Positions 35,112-47,781 of a stretch of DNA of 64,000 nucleotides are shown one piece after another. This stretch comes from Trichuris trichiura. Lineage: Eukaryota; Nematoda; Enoplea; Trichinellida; Trichuridae. Location: the NCBI GenBank assembly GCA_037903355.1, contig JBAJFE010000046.1, forward strand, positions 124,001 through 188,000, in the 5' to 3' direction. The notes beneath the pieces are model-generated. The model was not told the origin of the DNA and did no database searches. It worked only from the letters and a program-made list of their open reading frames with translations. The position numbers and the translations under genes were made by a program. Positions within the stretch are counted from its first letter, which is position 1. Each line of letters begins with the position of its first letter.

Positions 35112-38100
35112 ATGTCTACCACATTTCTGTGTCGTTCCCCAGCGGTGGAGCAGTTTGCTTCTTGCAGTGATGGTACTCACACGTATCTGTTCGGTGGGGC
35201 AAGGTTCGACGGGACATTCATCAATGAACTGTTCCAATTTTCACTGGAGAAGCGTAAGTTTTCCATGGCCAGCTGTTTAACAACTGATTGCATTGTTAAA
35301 AGCATGCGCTTGTTGGTACAATTTTCTTTGCTTAGTTTTATTCAACTTTAAAAACATAAGTGCTGTTGTTCATTTGCTCTAAGAGATTAATTGGGAAAAT
35401 TGAAGGCCATTGAGGTAGCTAAATAGTAAAGCCAACGCTTTGCAGCGCCTGTTGCATTTACTGTGCTCTCGTGCCACTGTATGTAATAATCTTTTTGCGC
35501 TGCAGCGTTGTGCATCACTATGACTGATAATATCAAAATATTGATACGACAGTGCTTCAAACAGCAATACTGCAGCTGCAATGTTGTTCATCGTTGTAAA
35601 TTAACCAATAAGTGTTTGCGCATCTGTTCTAATTGAGTTTCTTTTTCCAAACGGAGGCAGCAAATCCTTACATTTCTCGTAATTTGTGAAAAGTTTTTAA
35701 AAATTGTGCATGTAAATTCTCTTTCGAGCGTGCAGTTTTGTGACACTGACGCAGTTTTCCTCTTGTAGTTTTCATTTTCAAGCTATATTATATACTGTTA
35801 GTATTGGTTTGTCAACGTAGGCATAACGGTTGATTGGCCTTCTTAGTGCAAGATAATGTTTTAAGGCAGCAGCAAATAAGTCAGTTCGCTTATCCAATAC
35901 AGTAACTTCTTTCAAGGCTTATGCGCAACCTCAATGTCCTAAAACTTAGAAAATTTTGTTGTTTGATGTTGCAGAGTTAATAAAAATTTCGATACAGTAG
36001 CAGCAATCTCTTTGATTTTTCATAAATCTTTTTGCGTTTGCGTAGACTGGATCATATTGCCAGCAAGTGGAAGCACTCCTAAACCTCGAGTCGAGGCCAG
36101 TTTGACCTGCAGTAATTCGACTTTGTATCTTTTTGGCGGCGTTGGACCAGATGGTTCTCTTTTGAATGACCTCTACTCTTATGACTTGGGTGAGTAGACG
36201 ATTTCAGCTACAGCTCTGTTTTATGTGCTTTCTGATGAGCTTTTGCTTTTGTTGCGCAGTTTTATCTTGAATTCATGGTTTCTTAAAAGGCCCATCATAA
36301 GGTTTCATATAAAATGTCAATAATACAGACCCTTTGAATGTAGCAAAATAAAACTTAGATTGCGTAAGGATCAATTAAAATGCTTCTTCAGCATTTGAAT
36401 GAAAGCGGTATTTCCAGCGTGTAGAAGGTGCATCAAGTTTAGAGTATAGAACGACTGTTGAAAGAAACGAAGCTTGATGCGTTATTCCTTAATAGTGGGC
36501 GTCGTTTCATAGCGATCATAAACTTGCCCAGACGTTGCTCCTTTGCTAATTTCTATGCCGATTGGTTGTGCCATTACTTCTGTTAGCGAAAAGCTGTTTG
36601 ATTATTTTTTGGTTTGCTAGTGGTTTCCATATTGTAAAATCTACGAATGGAATTTTTTTTAAGCAAGCAACGGCATGCTCATAGCGGCAAAAAGCGAAGC
36701 TGGCCAGAATCATAATAGTCAGTGGTTGTTGCACTGCTATATAAAGAGCCCAATTAAATCTATTAGACGAGACCGGTTCCCCGGTACCGTAAATGATAAA
36801 AAAGTAGACGTGATCGCGCTTGAAAACTTCAGGTTTTTGTGTTAGGGCATTCCGTTGCGATTGCCGATAACGCGCGTTTTTGCCAGAAACATTGCGCTGG
36901 CTGTTGTTAATTTATTCGCACTTCATGTGAAGTAAGCTGACGCAAAAATAGCACTCGAATCTCTCCAGAATCATGAAAGCGGTACCAAATCGGCACTGGC
37001 AGTGGAATACGCCTTGGCTCGTTTGCAAGAATTCTCTACCTGAGCACATGAGAAAAATTAAGTGGACTTTCAGTCAGAATAGGAGTTTGGAAATGAGCGG
37101 CGTACTGTCATTTTTGACAAATGCTTTTTACGTACTGTCATTCTCTATGAAAGAGTAGGATAAATAGTTCCGAGCGTTTAAGCTGCATCTCAAGCATGTT
37201 TGTCCTCTTATAGCGCGAAAATTGTTGCAGGTATTCACTTGCTAATCAGAGTCGATATTTGATTCAAAACTTCATACCTTAAGCGGGCCAGTTGTGAATT
37301 CAAGGATGCTCTCGCTGTAGCCTGTTGTTGACCGGCGCTTTTGTTTTCGCTTTACGTATTGTTACTAATTCTTTGTTTTGCAGTTCGAAATGTATGGATT
37401 GTTTTGTGCCACGTGAATGGCCTTGTGCCGTCTCCTCGGCGTTTATGTGGTTTTACTGCTTCTAAAGATGCCATATTTTTATACGGAGGGGATGTTGGAT
37501 TAAATTCCTCTTCCACTGTATCGTCTCATTTCCGATCTTTACCTTCATCTTCCGGGGAATTCTTTTCGTTCACATTTGGTATGGGATTTTTAGATCTGAG
37601 TTTTGGAAAATTACCCTTTCTATTCTGTGCAGAAGCAGCAAGCTGGAAACAAATAACATGTACCAATGGATGCGAACCCCCTCCTCTCTGCGCGTGCACA
37701 TTGATTTGGGCTTGCAATCGTTGCGTCCTTTTTGGCGGAGAAAATAACCTTGGCAATAATACCTGTTCTACATTTATGTACAATCCTGGCAGGTCTACTT
37801 ATATGTTCTTTCTTTTTTCACATTGCTTATGTGTTTTAGAGAAAAACGCTTGGACGTCGAGTTCCTCCAGTGCTATTTCTTACCGCTGTAGCGTCTCGGC
37901 TGTCGTATATATGGATCGCTTCATCATTGCCCATGGTGGTAGAGATGCTGATGATTTTGAACTGGACGAATTATTAATATATGATATAAGTTAATCTGCT
38001 TTAGCTGTATGCAAACTTTTCTGAGCAGTGATTTACTTTAGATAAGGACATATGGATGAAATCGCAATCAGAAGAGTGCGAAACGTTCATTACTGAGGTC

Positions 38101-38250
38101 GGCTGTAGGTACAGTCATGGTTCCGCGGTGTTAGCAGATAGTCATGGTCATTTCTGGTTCTTTTTATTCGGTGGCGTAAGAAATACTGATGTTGGCACAG
38201 GCATACCTCAAACTCAACTAACTGATAGTTATTTGGTACCTGTAGGTTAG
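35112..38250 (+). CDS. Kelch-repeat beta-propeller protein (RABEPK-like?)
   Basis: Six exons (35112-35253, 36046-36189, 37384-37578, 37633-about 37790, 37840-37989, 38042-38250) encode a chain of Kelch blades with the hallmark double Gly and flanking aromatic residues: YLFGGARFDG, YLFGGVGPDG, FLYGGDVG, VLFGGENN, IIAHGGRD and FLFGGVR. Exons meet in phase 1 almost throughout, one or so blade per exon. The last blade, with HGSAV...FLFGG...SYLVPVG, resembles the end of Rab9 effector p40 (RABEPK), but assignment below Kelch propeller is uncertain. The junction between exons 4 and 5 has no canonical GT donor in the right phase; a GC donor at about 37788 would fit. A further exon after 38250 is possible because the stop TAG overlaps a GTTAGT donor. 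Confidence 0.82.
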
Positions 38251-39751
38251 TAAGAATGTATTTTATTTCATATTTAAATGAGGGGAGATTTAAATAAATT
38301 TTTTTTCGTAAAGGCACTGCTCCAAGTAATAAAGTTGCGAACATGCAGTTGTTTTCTACTTCTTCTTCTTCTTATTATTATTATTAACGTTTTCATTGTC
38401 AAAAGCTTCAGGACAAGATTGGTCGGCTTACTCATATGTTTAGGACAATAGTAGTCCTGAAAGCTTAGTTTTCAACGTCCAGCGAACTCTCCAACATTTA
38501 CTTATTGGCTTTGACAAGAGTAGTTAACAAACATGCTTACACCGCACGCGTAACTGTGGGACAGTGCAATTGTGCTAGCAATAATTGTTGAAAACAAGAT
38601 ATCTTATAACAGACCTATAGGCGTTTATTATAGCAGATTAACGTGTGCCTATTTTATTGAAAAGACCAAACGGGTGGAAAATCGTAGCTTTCAAGAACTT
38701 CAGATCCAATCTTCAAAGTGTTAAGTCGACATGAGTGTTAGTCAGGATAGGTTTAGTGATGTTTCTGCGTTGTGGAGTCATGATACGTAGACGTCATTCC
38801 AGTTTTCAAAGGTTTCCTTGCTTTTGACTCATCGTTTTGGCTGTTTCTTTGGTAACAGTAATTATTATCACATAAGCAATATCCATTTTAGATGCCTTGT
38901 TACGGTCGACAATACCTTACGAAGCGGAGTGTCCTTCTTCTTCTTCTTGCACTGCACATGTTTACAACATCTGCCATGACTGCATCGAAATATGACGTTG
39001 TTCCTTTGGGAACAATTTGGAGGAGATATTCACATCAAGAGCACATGTAAGACGGAGCTGCGGTTAACAAGCAAAAGGTAATATTTGTATACTGTTTCCC
39101 AGTTGTCATTATGTTCGCCCACGGGGCTCTTACTTTCTGCAGGTATTCAGACTAGAGCAGTCCGTGAGTTAACAGACAGAGGTATCACTTTGAAGCACTC
39201 AGTCTACGTCTTTCGACTTAAAACCGTACCAGCTCATTATTAAGTCGGTACTCAAATTAACAGCCGTTTGTAACAGGTACATTTTTCGGGCAACAAAATC
39301 TTTAACTGTACCGGTTAAATTTCTTCGTTACCACAACGACAATTCTGGCAGTAGCTCCTTTTTGTAATCAATGCGTTTACGTGGCGATAAGCACATTTTA
39401 GGCACAGCATCCAAAGGATTAAGTTAACTTTCTGAAGTATACTTACTCCCTTTTGATCTTATTGCAAACAGAGAATTTTGAACACAGCATTTGTAACTGG
39501 GTTCATAAATTTTCGTAGTGCAGATTTTATTTATGGATCAACCCGTTCACAAAGTATAAGATACGTTGGAGCTTTCGAGTCCCCCTTCTCGACCTGTTCT
39601 CAGCGAGAGACGGGAAAATTTCGTTTTTATGCTCTTCGGCAGTTTTCAATCCATCCGGTTTATTTAACAGGAACCACGACCTTTCCCTCGAGAAATTTTT
39701 GCGAAAAAGGACTTGAACTATATAGGCAATAGAAGGTAGGAAGGCCACGGT
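38251..39751. other. Intergenic between convergent genes
   Basis: No gene supported. At about 39570-39605, GAGCTTTCGAGTC...GTTCTCAGCGAG is a decayed match to the inner motif of the palindromic repeat family, and a weaker AGCTTTCAAGAAC is near 38690. Confidence 0.4.
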
Positions 39752-41655
39752 CTATCCAATAGCTGAACAGAAGAAACACTGTTTAAGTGAAGGAGAAACA
39801 CTGTACTTTTCATACTCATCCTGCGTGATTGCATCCAGCAGTGTAAAAGTGATGGGCAATGACCGGTAGGTGTTTTCGTCATTATTCAACAAGTAATACA
39901 GCTGAAAAGTAACAGTGCAATGCGGAGAGATGGACGCATTGAATACTTGAATATCTCGTAGACGATGTGCCGGTGTTCGATGCTCGTCTTCATTGGAAGA
40001 GAGTATTAGCTCGAGCTCTTCAGCAAAGCTGTATGAGAAAGGAGTTACAAGAGAGAGGATGAAACAAAGATAGTTACGTGTTGTATTCGTGAAAGTTGCA
40101 AATAAAATCTTCGGTTTCATTCTCCGGATATTTGATTAAAACCGGCCAAATCAGTGCGCCTTCTTCATTGAAATGTACCTGACTGCTGGCTCCGTGCAAG
40201 TTGACTTCAAGGGTGGACCAGTCAAAGCAATCAGTGTAAATATCACTGTGTGCAAATTTTAGCTTTCGTTCCTAATGTAGGAAAACAGCGGCAGTGATAA
40301 TGCATGAAAATGTAACTTAGGTCTCACTTTAAAACTGTCTAGTAAACGTTTCTTATACGCATCGTCTTCTTGGATGCGACGATCAGCAATTTTTTGTTGC
40401 TCTTCAAAGTCGCGGAGCTGCTTAGTTACCTTTGATCGCAAGGAGTCGAAATCTTGCGGTAAAGGGCCGGTAGAGTTAGATTCATATTCAGAAAGCCATT
40501 GCATTGCTTTTGTTGGTTGACGAAGTCGAATCAAGCACAGAACACCTTGAAGAAATTAATTATTACATCAATTTCATATTGGCACTATCTCGTCACTTTT
40601 AACTTGTAGAACATGTGCACCATTACATTAATGGGAAAGCTCTGTTTTACTGCGATTTTTTCGTCAATTCAATGGCAAACTAAATGCCAACTTAATCCGC
40701 TTGCTTTGCAAACCATGTTTATGAATTTAATGCCTCTTTGAATTATTGAAAGTTTTTAAAATGTCAATGGAGGAAAAGTGTTTGAGCAAACTTTCTGACT
40801 TTCATGCTTTTGGTTAGTCCTCCTGCTCTTGAATTTGTCAACATCTGCATATTGACGGGAACCAGACAGTATGAAATAATTTTTAAAAAGCGAACATTTC
40901 TTTCCTTAAAAAGAGAGGGCACTCTTTCAGAATGAAATTCTCGTAGGAATTTTCGTAGATAGGTTGATTAATGCTAGCAGCAAAAAGAAGAAGTGTCAAT
41001 TCGGCAGGGTAATGTTAAAGCGAAGACAGGAAAAACTGTTGCCAAAGAGCATACCTCTGTTCACCGCTTTCCAGTAGGTCGGACGAAATTTCGTAGCCAA
41101 CAAGCAGTCTTGCAATGCCGAACGGATGTTGCCTTTGAAAGTAAGTTAAACACGAAGATCATGAATCAACATTTTTACCTACCCAAACGGAAATTCGCAG
41201 CAGCTCTGTTATTGTACAATACGGAGTTTAAATGGTTGTCCTTACACTGTTTCTTTAAAGCTTCCGTGTAATCTCTTATCGCTCGGCCGTACTGCTTCAG
41301 TTCGAACCACTTATTGCCGTCCTTTTTTAAGCATAAAGCTTGCTCTAAGGGTTGCAATGCGTAAAAGGACAATAAAAGGTAAGTTTAGTCCGAACACCTT
41401 CTGCCGGTTCGTCCTCATCATACTTAAGCGATTGCAAAGCTAATACTTCATCCGAAACGTTGCCATCGTCTGGCAGCTTTTGCATGAAAGCAGGATGGCT
41501 CTCCAGTTCCTAAATGTATCGTTTACCAATGTATTGTTGTTTTGTCCAACAACCTTAAGCATGTCATCAAAACAAAATGGCTCCCTAAGATTGTCCTTCC
41601 ATCGATCCATACAGTTATCGAAATCGTCATCACTATTGCTTCCTTCACTAGCCAT
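39752..41655 (-). CDS. ttc-4: TTC4 (Cns1) tetratricopeptide HSP90 co-chaperone
   Basis: Seven exons (41655-41554, 41509-41398, 41344-41183, 41132-41055, 40545-40328, 40271-40078, 40028-39752) keep phase and give 380 residues; human TTC4 is 387. The family binds HSP90/HSP70 through TPRs and is linked to the replication and chaperone machinery. Residues about 70-190 form TPRs (KKDGNKWFELKQYGRAIRDY, VLYNNRAAANFRLGN). A charged helix (EEQQKIADRRIQEDD) follows, then the C-terminal wheel domain (GALIWPVLIKYPE, TFQLYYLLN, DEYEKYSVSPSL). The short N-terminal segment with MDRWKDNL matches the family start. Introns are about 44-56 bases except a 509 base one. Confidence 0.94.
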
Positions 41656-43428
<1,773 letters not shown>

Positions 43429-44451
43429 CTTTTTAATGTTGATTGCTTGAGGAAGCAACTTTGGATTGAGAAGCCACGGAATAGTTTCGTTGGCCACTTG
43501 TCGATCCAACGGACAGTAGTTGTACAACAATGACTTCCTGACCGCATCACGAATGGTGCTTTCGCTAACATCACTGCATGCGGTAGTGAAGTCAGCAGAT
43601 TTTGCCACCTCCATGAAGAACAGAACGTCGACGTTACTATTAACCATACAAACTATTACCTGCTTTCGCTTGGCGTTCAATTCATTCACATAACATTGAG
43701 TGATCGCTTTAGTTGAGCCTACGTAAGCGGTTGAAACGTTGATCAGTTCAAGGAAAGAATGAGGCTGTCCAACAACCCTAGGACCAAAGGACAAGCTTCT
43801 CTGCGAATATTCTGCACATCCAGTAGCTACACCACTCATTAGCTCAATTGGAACTCTCGTAAAGGTTTTCCAGTCAAGCGAATAACGAAATAACTGATAG
43901 GACACTTCGCCACAATTCCTTTGCTCACCAGCCGCTAACGGCTCCTCCGTAATGAGAAAAAAGAGCACACCCTCGCGACAGAAATTTTCCGTTAAAGATT
44001 CTACATCACAAAGTTGCCTGGATACAACGTGCTCCAAGCGGCTGCGATTGGGCAGCATTGATTGACGACGAAACCGAAACCATCCTAGAGGCCCATAGTT
44101 CGGTCTTTCGTCAAGTATTTTGGCACTGAGCTGTAACAACTGTAACGTTTGAAAAGGCAAATTCATTCACAGCAGTCGGGGACAAACTTTTTCAATAAAA
44201 TCCATACGAAGCGCAAGCCGACGATCATAAAAAGAGTGAGCAGATCCGCAGTTGACAAATCGCTCTATGTTTACGTCCCGGGTCATGAGAACTGTTTGAT
44301 CCGACGAAATCGCATCGCTACACAGCATGGAGCTTCTAGTTGAAATGGAACCATACAAAATCCCTTCAAATTCTGCCACCGAGTTGCACGCGTCATATAG
44401 TAGAAAAGACAAAACAGCCGGGCTCAGATGAACCTTCAACTCGGATTCCAT
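43429..44451 (-). CDS. Abraxas/FAM175-type MPN-domain protein
   Basis: Two exons (44451-44188 and 44139-43429) join in phase 0 over a 48 base intron; 325 residues are visible before a GTAAAT donor. Abraxas proteins are catalytically dead MPN scaffolds that pair with BRCC36 in the BRCA1-A or BRISC deubiquitinase complexes. The MPN beta strands begin near LSPAVLSFLLYDACN with EGILYGS (the zinc-binding JAMM residues are absent, as expected). The family hallmark GWFRFRR is at residues 107-113, followed by a basic helix and VSRQL. The remaining 180 residues are divergent. The terminal exon is not settled; no SPxF C-terminal motif is visible. Abraxas 1 and 2 cannot be distinguished. Confidence 0.85.
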
Positions 44452-44831
44452 CTTTCTTTAGTTATATGAGATGTTTTGCAGCATAAGAATGAATGTAAAT
44501 GAAATTAAGTAAGACTACGAATCAATGGAAGTTAACTGAGCAAAACATCTGCAATAGGAAATATTTTTTTGCAGCAACGCAGTCATTTCCAAGATGTTTA
44601 GCAATACATTTAAATACAGCCAGTTTCAGAGGAACCGTAAAAAAAATTACATTAAATAATCTTTACGACAAAAAGTTAAACCTAAAAACGAAACAGTTGC
44701 TTGTTTAGAAGCAATGACTAAAAGGTAAATCTCTGAGTGACTTGACGAACACAGACGTTTTGCCACCGCCATTCTACTTCTTAGCTGAACAGAGGAAATA
44801 TGTTGTTTCTGCATACCATAATCCGTTGACT

Positions 44832-45008
44832 TCATGGCACATCGCTGTAATCTTCGATCATAAAACAGATAGGGTGTGCTCTTCCAAAACTGTACAGCAC
44901 GGATCGGTCCTTTGGGTACCAGCGGCAAAATGTCTTCCAACCAAACCTCGGTTTTTGAGGAAGCAGCTTCTCATCAAAAAAATGGTGAAACAAACTCGGC
45001 GTAATACA
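44832..45008 (-). CDS. Exon-like frame of unknown gene
   Basis: After a TTTGCAG acceptor at about 45009, the minus strand is open for 58 codons with aromatic and basic residues (SLFHHFFDEKLLPQKPRFGW). An alternative frame across 44647-44940 has VPKGPIRAVQFWKS. No start, donor or family could be established. It may be an exon 5' of the Abraxas-like gene, a separate small gene or chance. Confidence 0.2.
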   Translation of the reverse strand, partial: CITPSLFHHFFDEKLLPQKPRFGWKTFCRWYPKDRSVLYSFGRAHPICFMIEDYSDVP

Positions 45009-45260
45009 CTGCAAACGCAGTCATGAGAAAGTTATCCTGCGAATTAGTTATTGGTAGAGCTCTAAGATGGGAGTGTTGTAGGTTCCTCGGTTGACGGAGG
45101 TGTTGTCAAGCTTGGCGGCTTTTGTCATCTGGATCTTAAGCAGGTTGACTCTTCAAATGTTTCTCCAAGGAGCAAATATTTACAGGCGTCATCACATCCA
45201 TTAATGCTGTTGAACTGGTGGTTTAGTTTTTCTTTCTTCGGTTTCTGCTGATGCATTAGT

Positions 45261-45488
45261 AATGAATAAAGCCTTGCAAATGTGGTTTCTTGGTACGGGA
45301 GCGTGTTTTCATAATGTAAAGCTTTATTACGGAGTAGGTTCCCGTTTAATGCGTGCTAACTCCGGAGCTTTCGGGTCAACCGAACCGCTGAAGACGGGTC
45401 TCGGTTGACCCGAAAGCTCCGGAGTTAGCACGCATTAAACGGGAACCTACTCCGTAATAAAGCTTTACATTATGAATGAACAAAGCTT
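45261..45488 (+). mobile_element. Leader-plus-palindrome element, copy 6 (perfect arms)
   Basis: Arms of 74 bases (45310-45383 and 45401-45474) are perfectly complementary around a 17 base loop. The leader (about 45276-45309) contains GTGGTTTCTTGGTACGGGAG. Flanking direct repeats AATGAATAAAGCCTTGC (45261-45277) and AATGAACAAAGCTTAGC (45475-45491) match at 14 of 17 positions. It is the same subfamily as copy 5. Perfect arms imply either recent insertion or arm homogenisation, yet the flanks carry mismatches. A transcript would form a very stable double-stranded hairpin. Confidence 0.87.
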
Positions 45489-46489
45489 AGCATTCGTAGC
45501 ACAGTCTGAATTCAAAGACGCTTTTTGGCTTTTTACGACTCCTATAATTGTAGTAGAGTAAAAGTGGTTTGTTGGCCTTTCTTATGCACTAACAAGGAGG
45601 TGACATCGCATTTTTTGGAACATTTTTGCTTGCATCATCGGGGTTAGACGTTAAGGCACAGACCTAATATATATCGTTAACGACAAAAGCAGAGATGTTC
45701 CGTAGGCTACGACATCACCTATTTTTGCATTCGAGAAAAAAGTGCTGCATTTTTGCTTTGCTAGCATACTGTTATGAAGCTTCACATTTTCAGATTAACC
45801 AAAACTGTGAAATTATTTTAAAGATTGGTGAACTGCTAACAAGTCCGCATGTTTGTTTTCATTTTTCATGTTCATTGCGTGAAAAATGAGAACTTAGATT
45901 TTCAAATTAAAATGATACCCTTTCTGTCGGCAGCGTGCAGTGAGCTTTACTGGAATAAATGCAAAAAATAAGTAGAAATCTGAGTTTGGCTTTCCACCTG
46001 GTCGACTCATGCTGCTTGGGATTTCTTGTCATCGGCGAATCAAGAATGGTTCACGAACTGATGAAGCGCGTCGGCAATTGGAACTCGAATATAAAGTCGA
46101 GATTTGAATGAGTTCTTTTTCTCATACAGTTTAGTGTTACCTATTTGTTCTTTATCGATTATTGTTCTCTAGTTATTGCGTGTAGTCTATGGATATTGTT
46201 CCAAGTTCACACTACGAGCTGACACTTCAATCCTAGTCGTCTCGCGATAGCATTGTTTAAAGCTTTAACGTTGCTTCGCTTTGCAGTTTTTATTATAGAG
46301 TCGACGTCTAGCTTAGCGGCTAGCCAAATGCGCAAGAACATCGTTGCTGTTGAGATGTAGGCAGTGATTAGCCCTGATGGGATGTGGTCTTATAGTCTTT
46401 TACTGCTAGTAGCTTGAAGTTTTTCACAACTTTTTAGACAATGTCATAGAATTTCTTCTGCCGATATTGGTTAGCTTAAAATTTTGTTC

Positions 46490-47781
46490 ATGGAAGCAGT
46501 AACGGTTGTATGTTTTGGTCTTTCTATATGGTTGATTGTATGCTTGCTACGTCCGCCGCGAGAACTGGCTAGCAGTGGCTTTTCCGTCGATGCCCTGTTG
46601 AAGTTATTCCTCTGTGATGAAAGGAAATCGTTTATTCGTCATCATCTTTGGCGAACCTGCCTAATACTTCCTGTGCAGTCGTCGATCGCGCTTCGTAAGT
46701 GCTTGGTCTGCTATCAACGGTTTCGTCAAATGATGGTTTCTAGTAATACTGTACGTGATTAGTTGTTGTCTTGTGAACGTGGACCCTGATTACCAGTTGT
46801 GTAGCTGGTTATGGTATGTGATCATTTCCGTTGTTATTTTGCCAATTCTCTTCCGAGCGCAACTATGGCATTTTGGCGATTGGGGTGCACATCCTGTGGT
46901 AAAAAACTTGCGGATGTACGATTCAGGTTGGCAGGACGTCGCTGCGCATATTGACTCCGAATATGAGCAGCTGGATAAGTTCGTTGCTCAGCTAAGCGGT
47001 GGCAGAAGATTTGTTGTAACGAATTCTTGGATAGTTGTCGTAGACGGTTCAATTGTGAGGTTAGTAAAACAGGAAGATGCATCTCTTTCTATAGTCAGTT
47101 CTGTCGAACGTGGGTTCAACGATCAGCTGGTCTGTATCCGAGTGAAAAGTCGAATAGGTGCAGTTGAACCTTTTGTAGTCAGGTAAATGCGTTGTAAATT
47201 TTCGTAAGCTTTGTTTTTTTCTTGTTTAGGTTTAATGGTTATTTGTTGCGTGATTTGCGCTCAAAACTGAGAATTCCAATTGCCAGACTAGACAGCGTTG
47301 TACAAAGCGTGGAAGATCGTTTTATAATGGCGTTTCAAGAGTATGTGCTCAACAGCAATCCTCGTTACGACCCAGCTTTATGGCCGGTACGTTCTTATGT
47401 CTGTTGCCGTAATTTGTTTGCATGTATAAATTGAGTATTGGAAACGAGTTGAATTCAGAGCGAAGGTTCATGCATTGGATGTTTTCAAAATGAAGCGAAT
47501 GTGAAAATCATGAAAACATGCAGTGAGGAAAGTTTCGGCGATTTGAATGTGGATCAACAACTGCCTTGTTCCTCGTGCAACTGCCGTCCGATGTGGTATG
47601 ATTGCTGTACAAATTGAACATATTTGTCGTGATCGTACTTGTCAGGTGTTTGTCATGTTTGGGTCGTTGGTTTGCATCAAGACAAAATCCAAATGTCCCG
47701 GGAGAATGGATGCTTGGCAAGTCGCCTTGTCCGAATTGTCGCGCTACATTCTGCGTACTTGACGTTTGTCTTCCCGCGTAA
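46490..47781 (+). CDS. tmem-129: TMEM129-type ERAD E3 ubiquitin ligase
   Basis: Five exons (46490-46694, 46744-47182, 47230-47386, 47459-47595, 47646-47781) keep phase and give 357 residues; human TMEM129 is 362. TMEM129 is an ER-membrane RING ligase acting with Derlin-1 and p97 in ER-associated degradation. The N-terminal half has three hydrophobic segments (about residues 4-20, 65-85, 96-115). The middle has HPVVKNL and a DKFVAQL helix. The C-terminal atypical all-cysteine RING reads GSCIGC, CSSCNCRPMWCLSC, RWFASRQNP, CPNCRATFCVLDVC. All cysteines expected of the C4C4 RING appear present. Introns are 47-72 bases. Confidence 0.96.
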
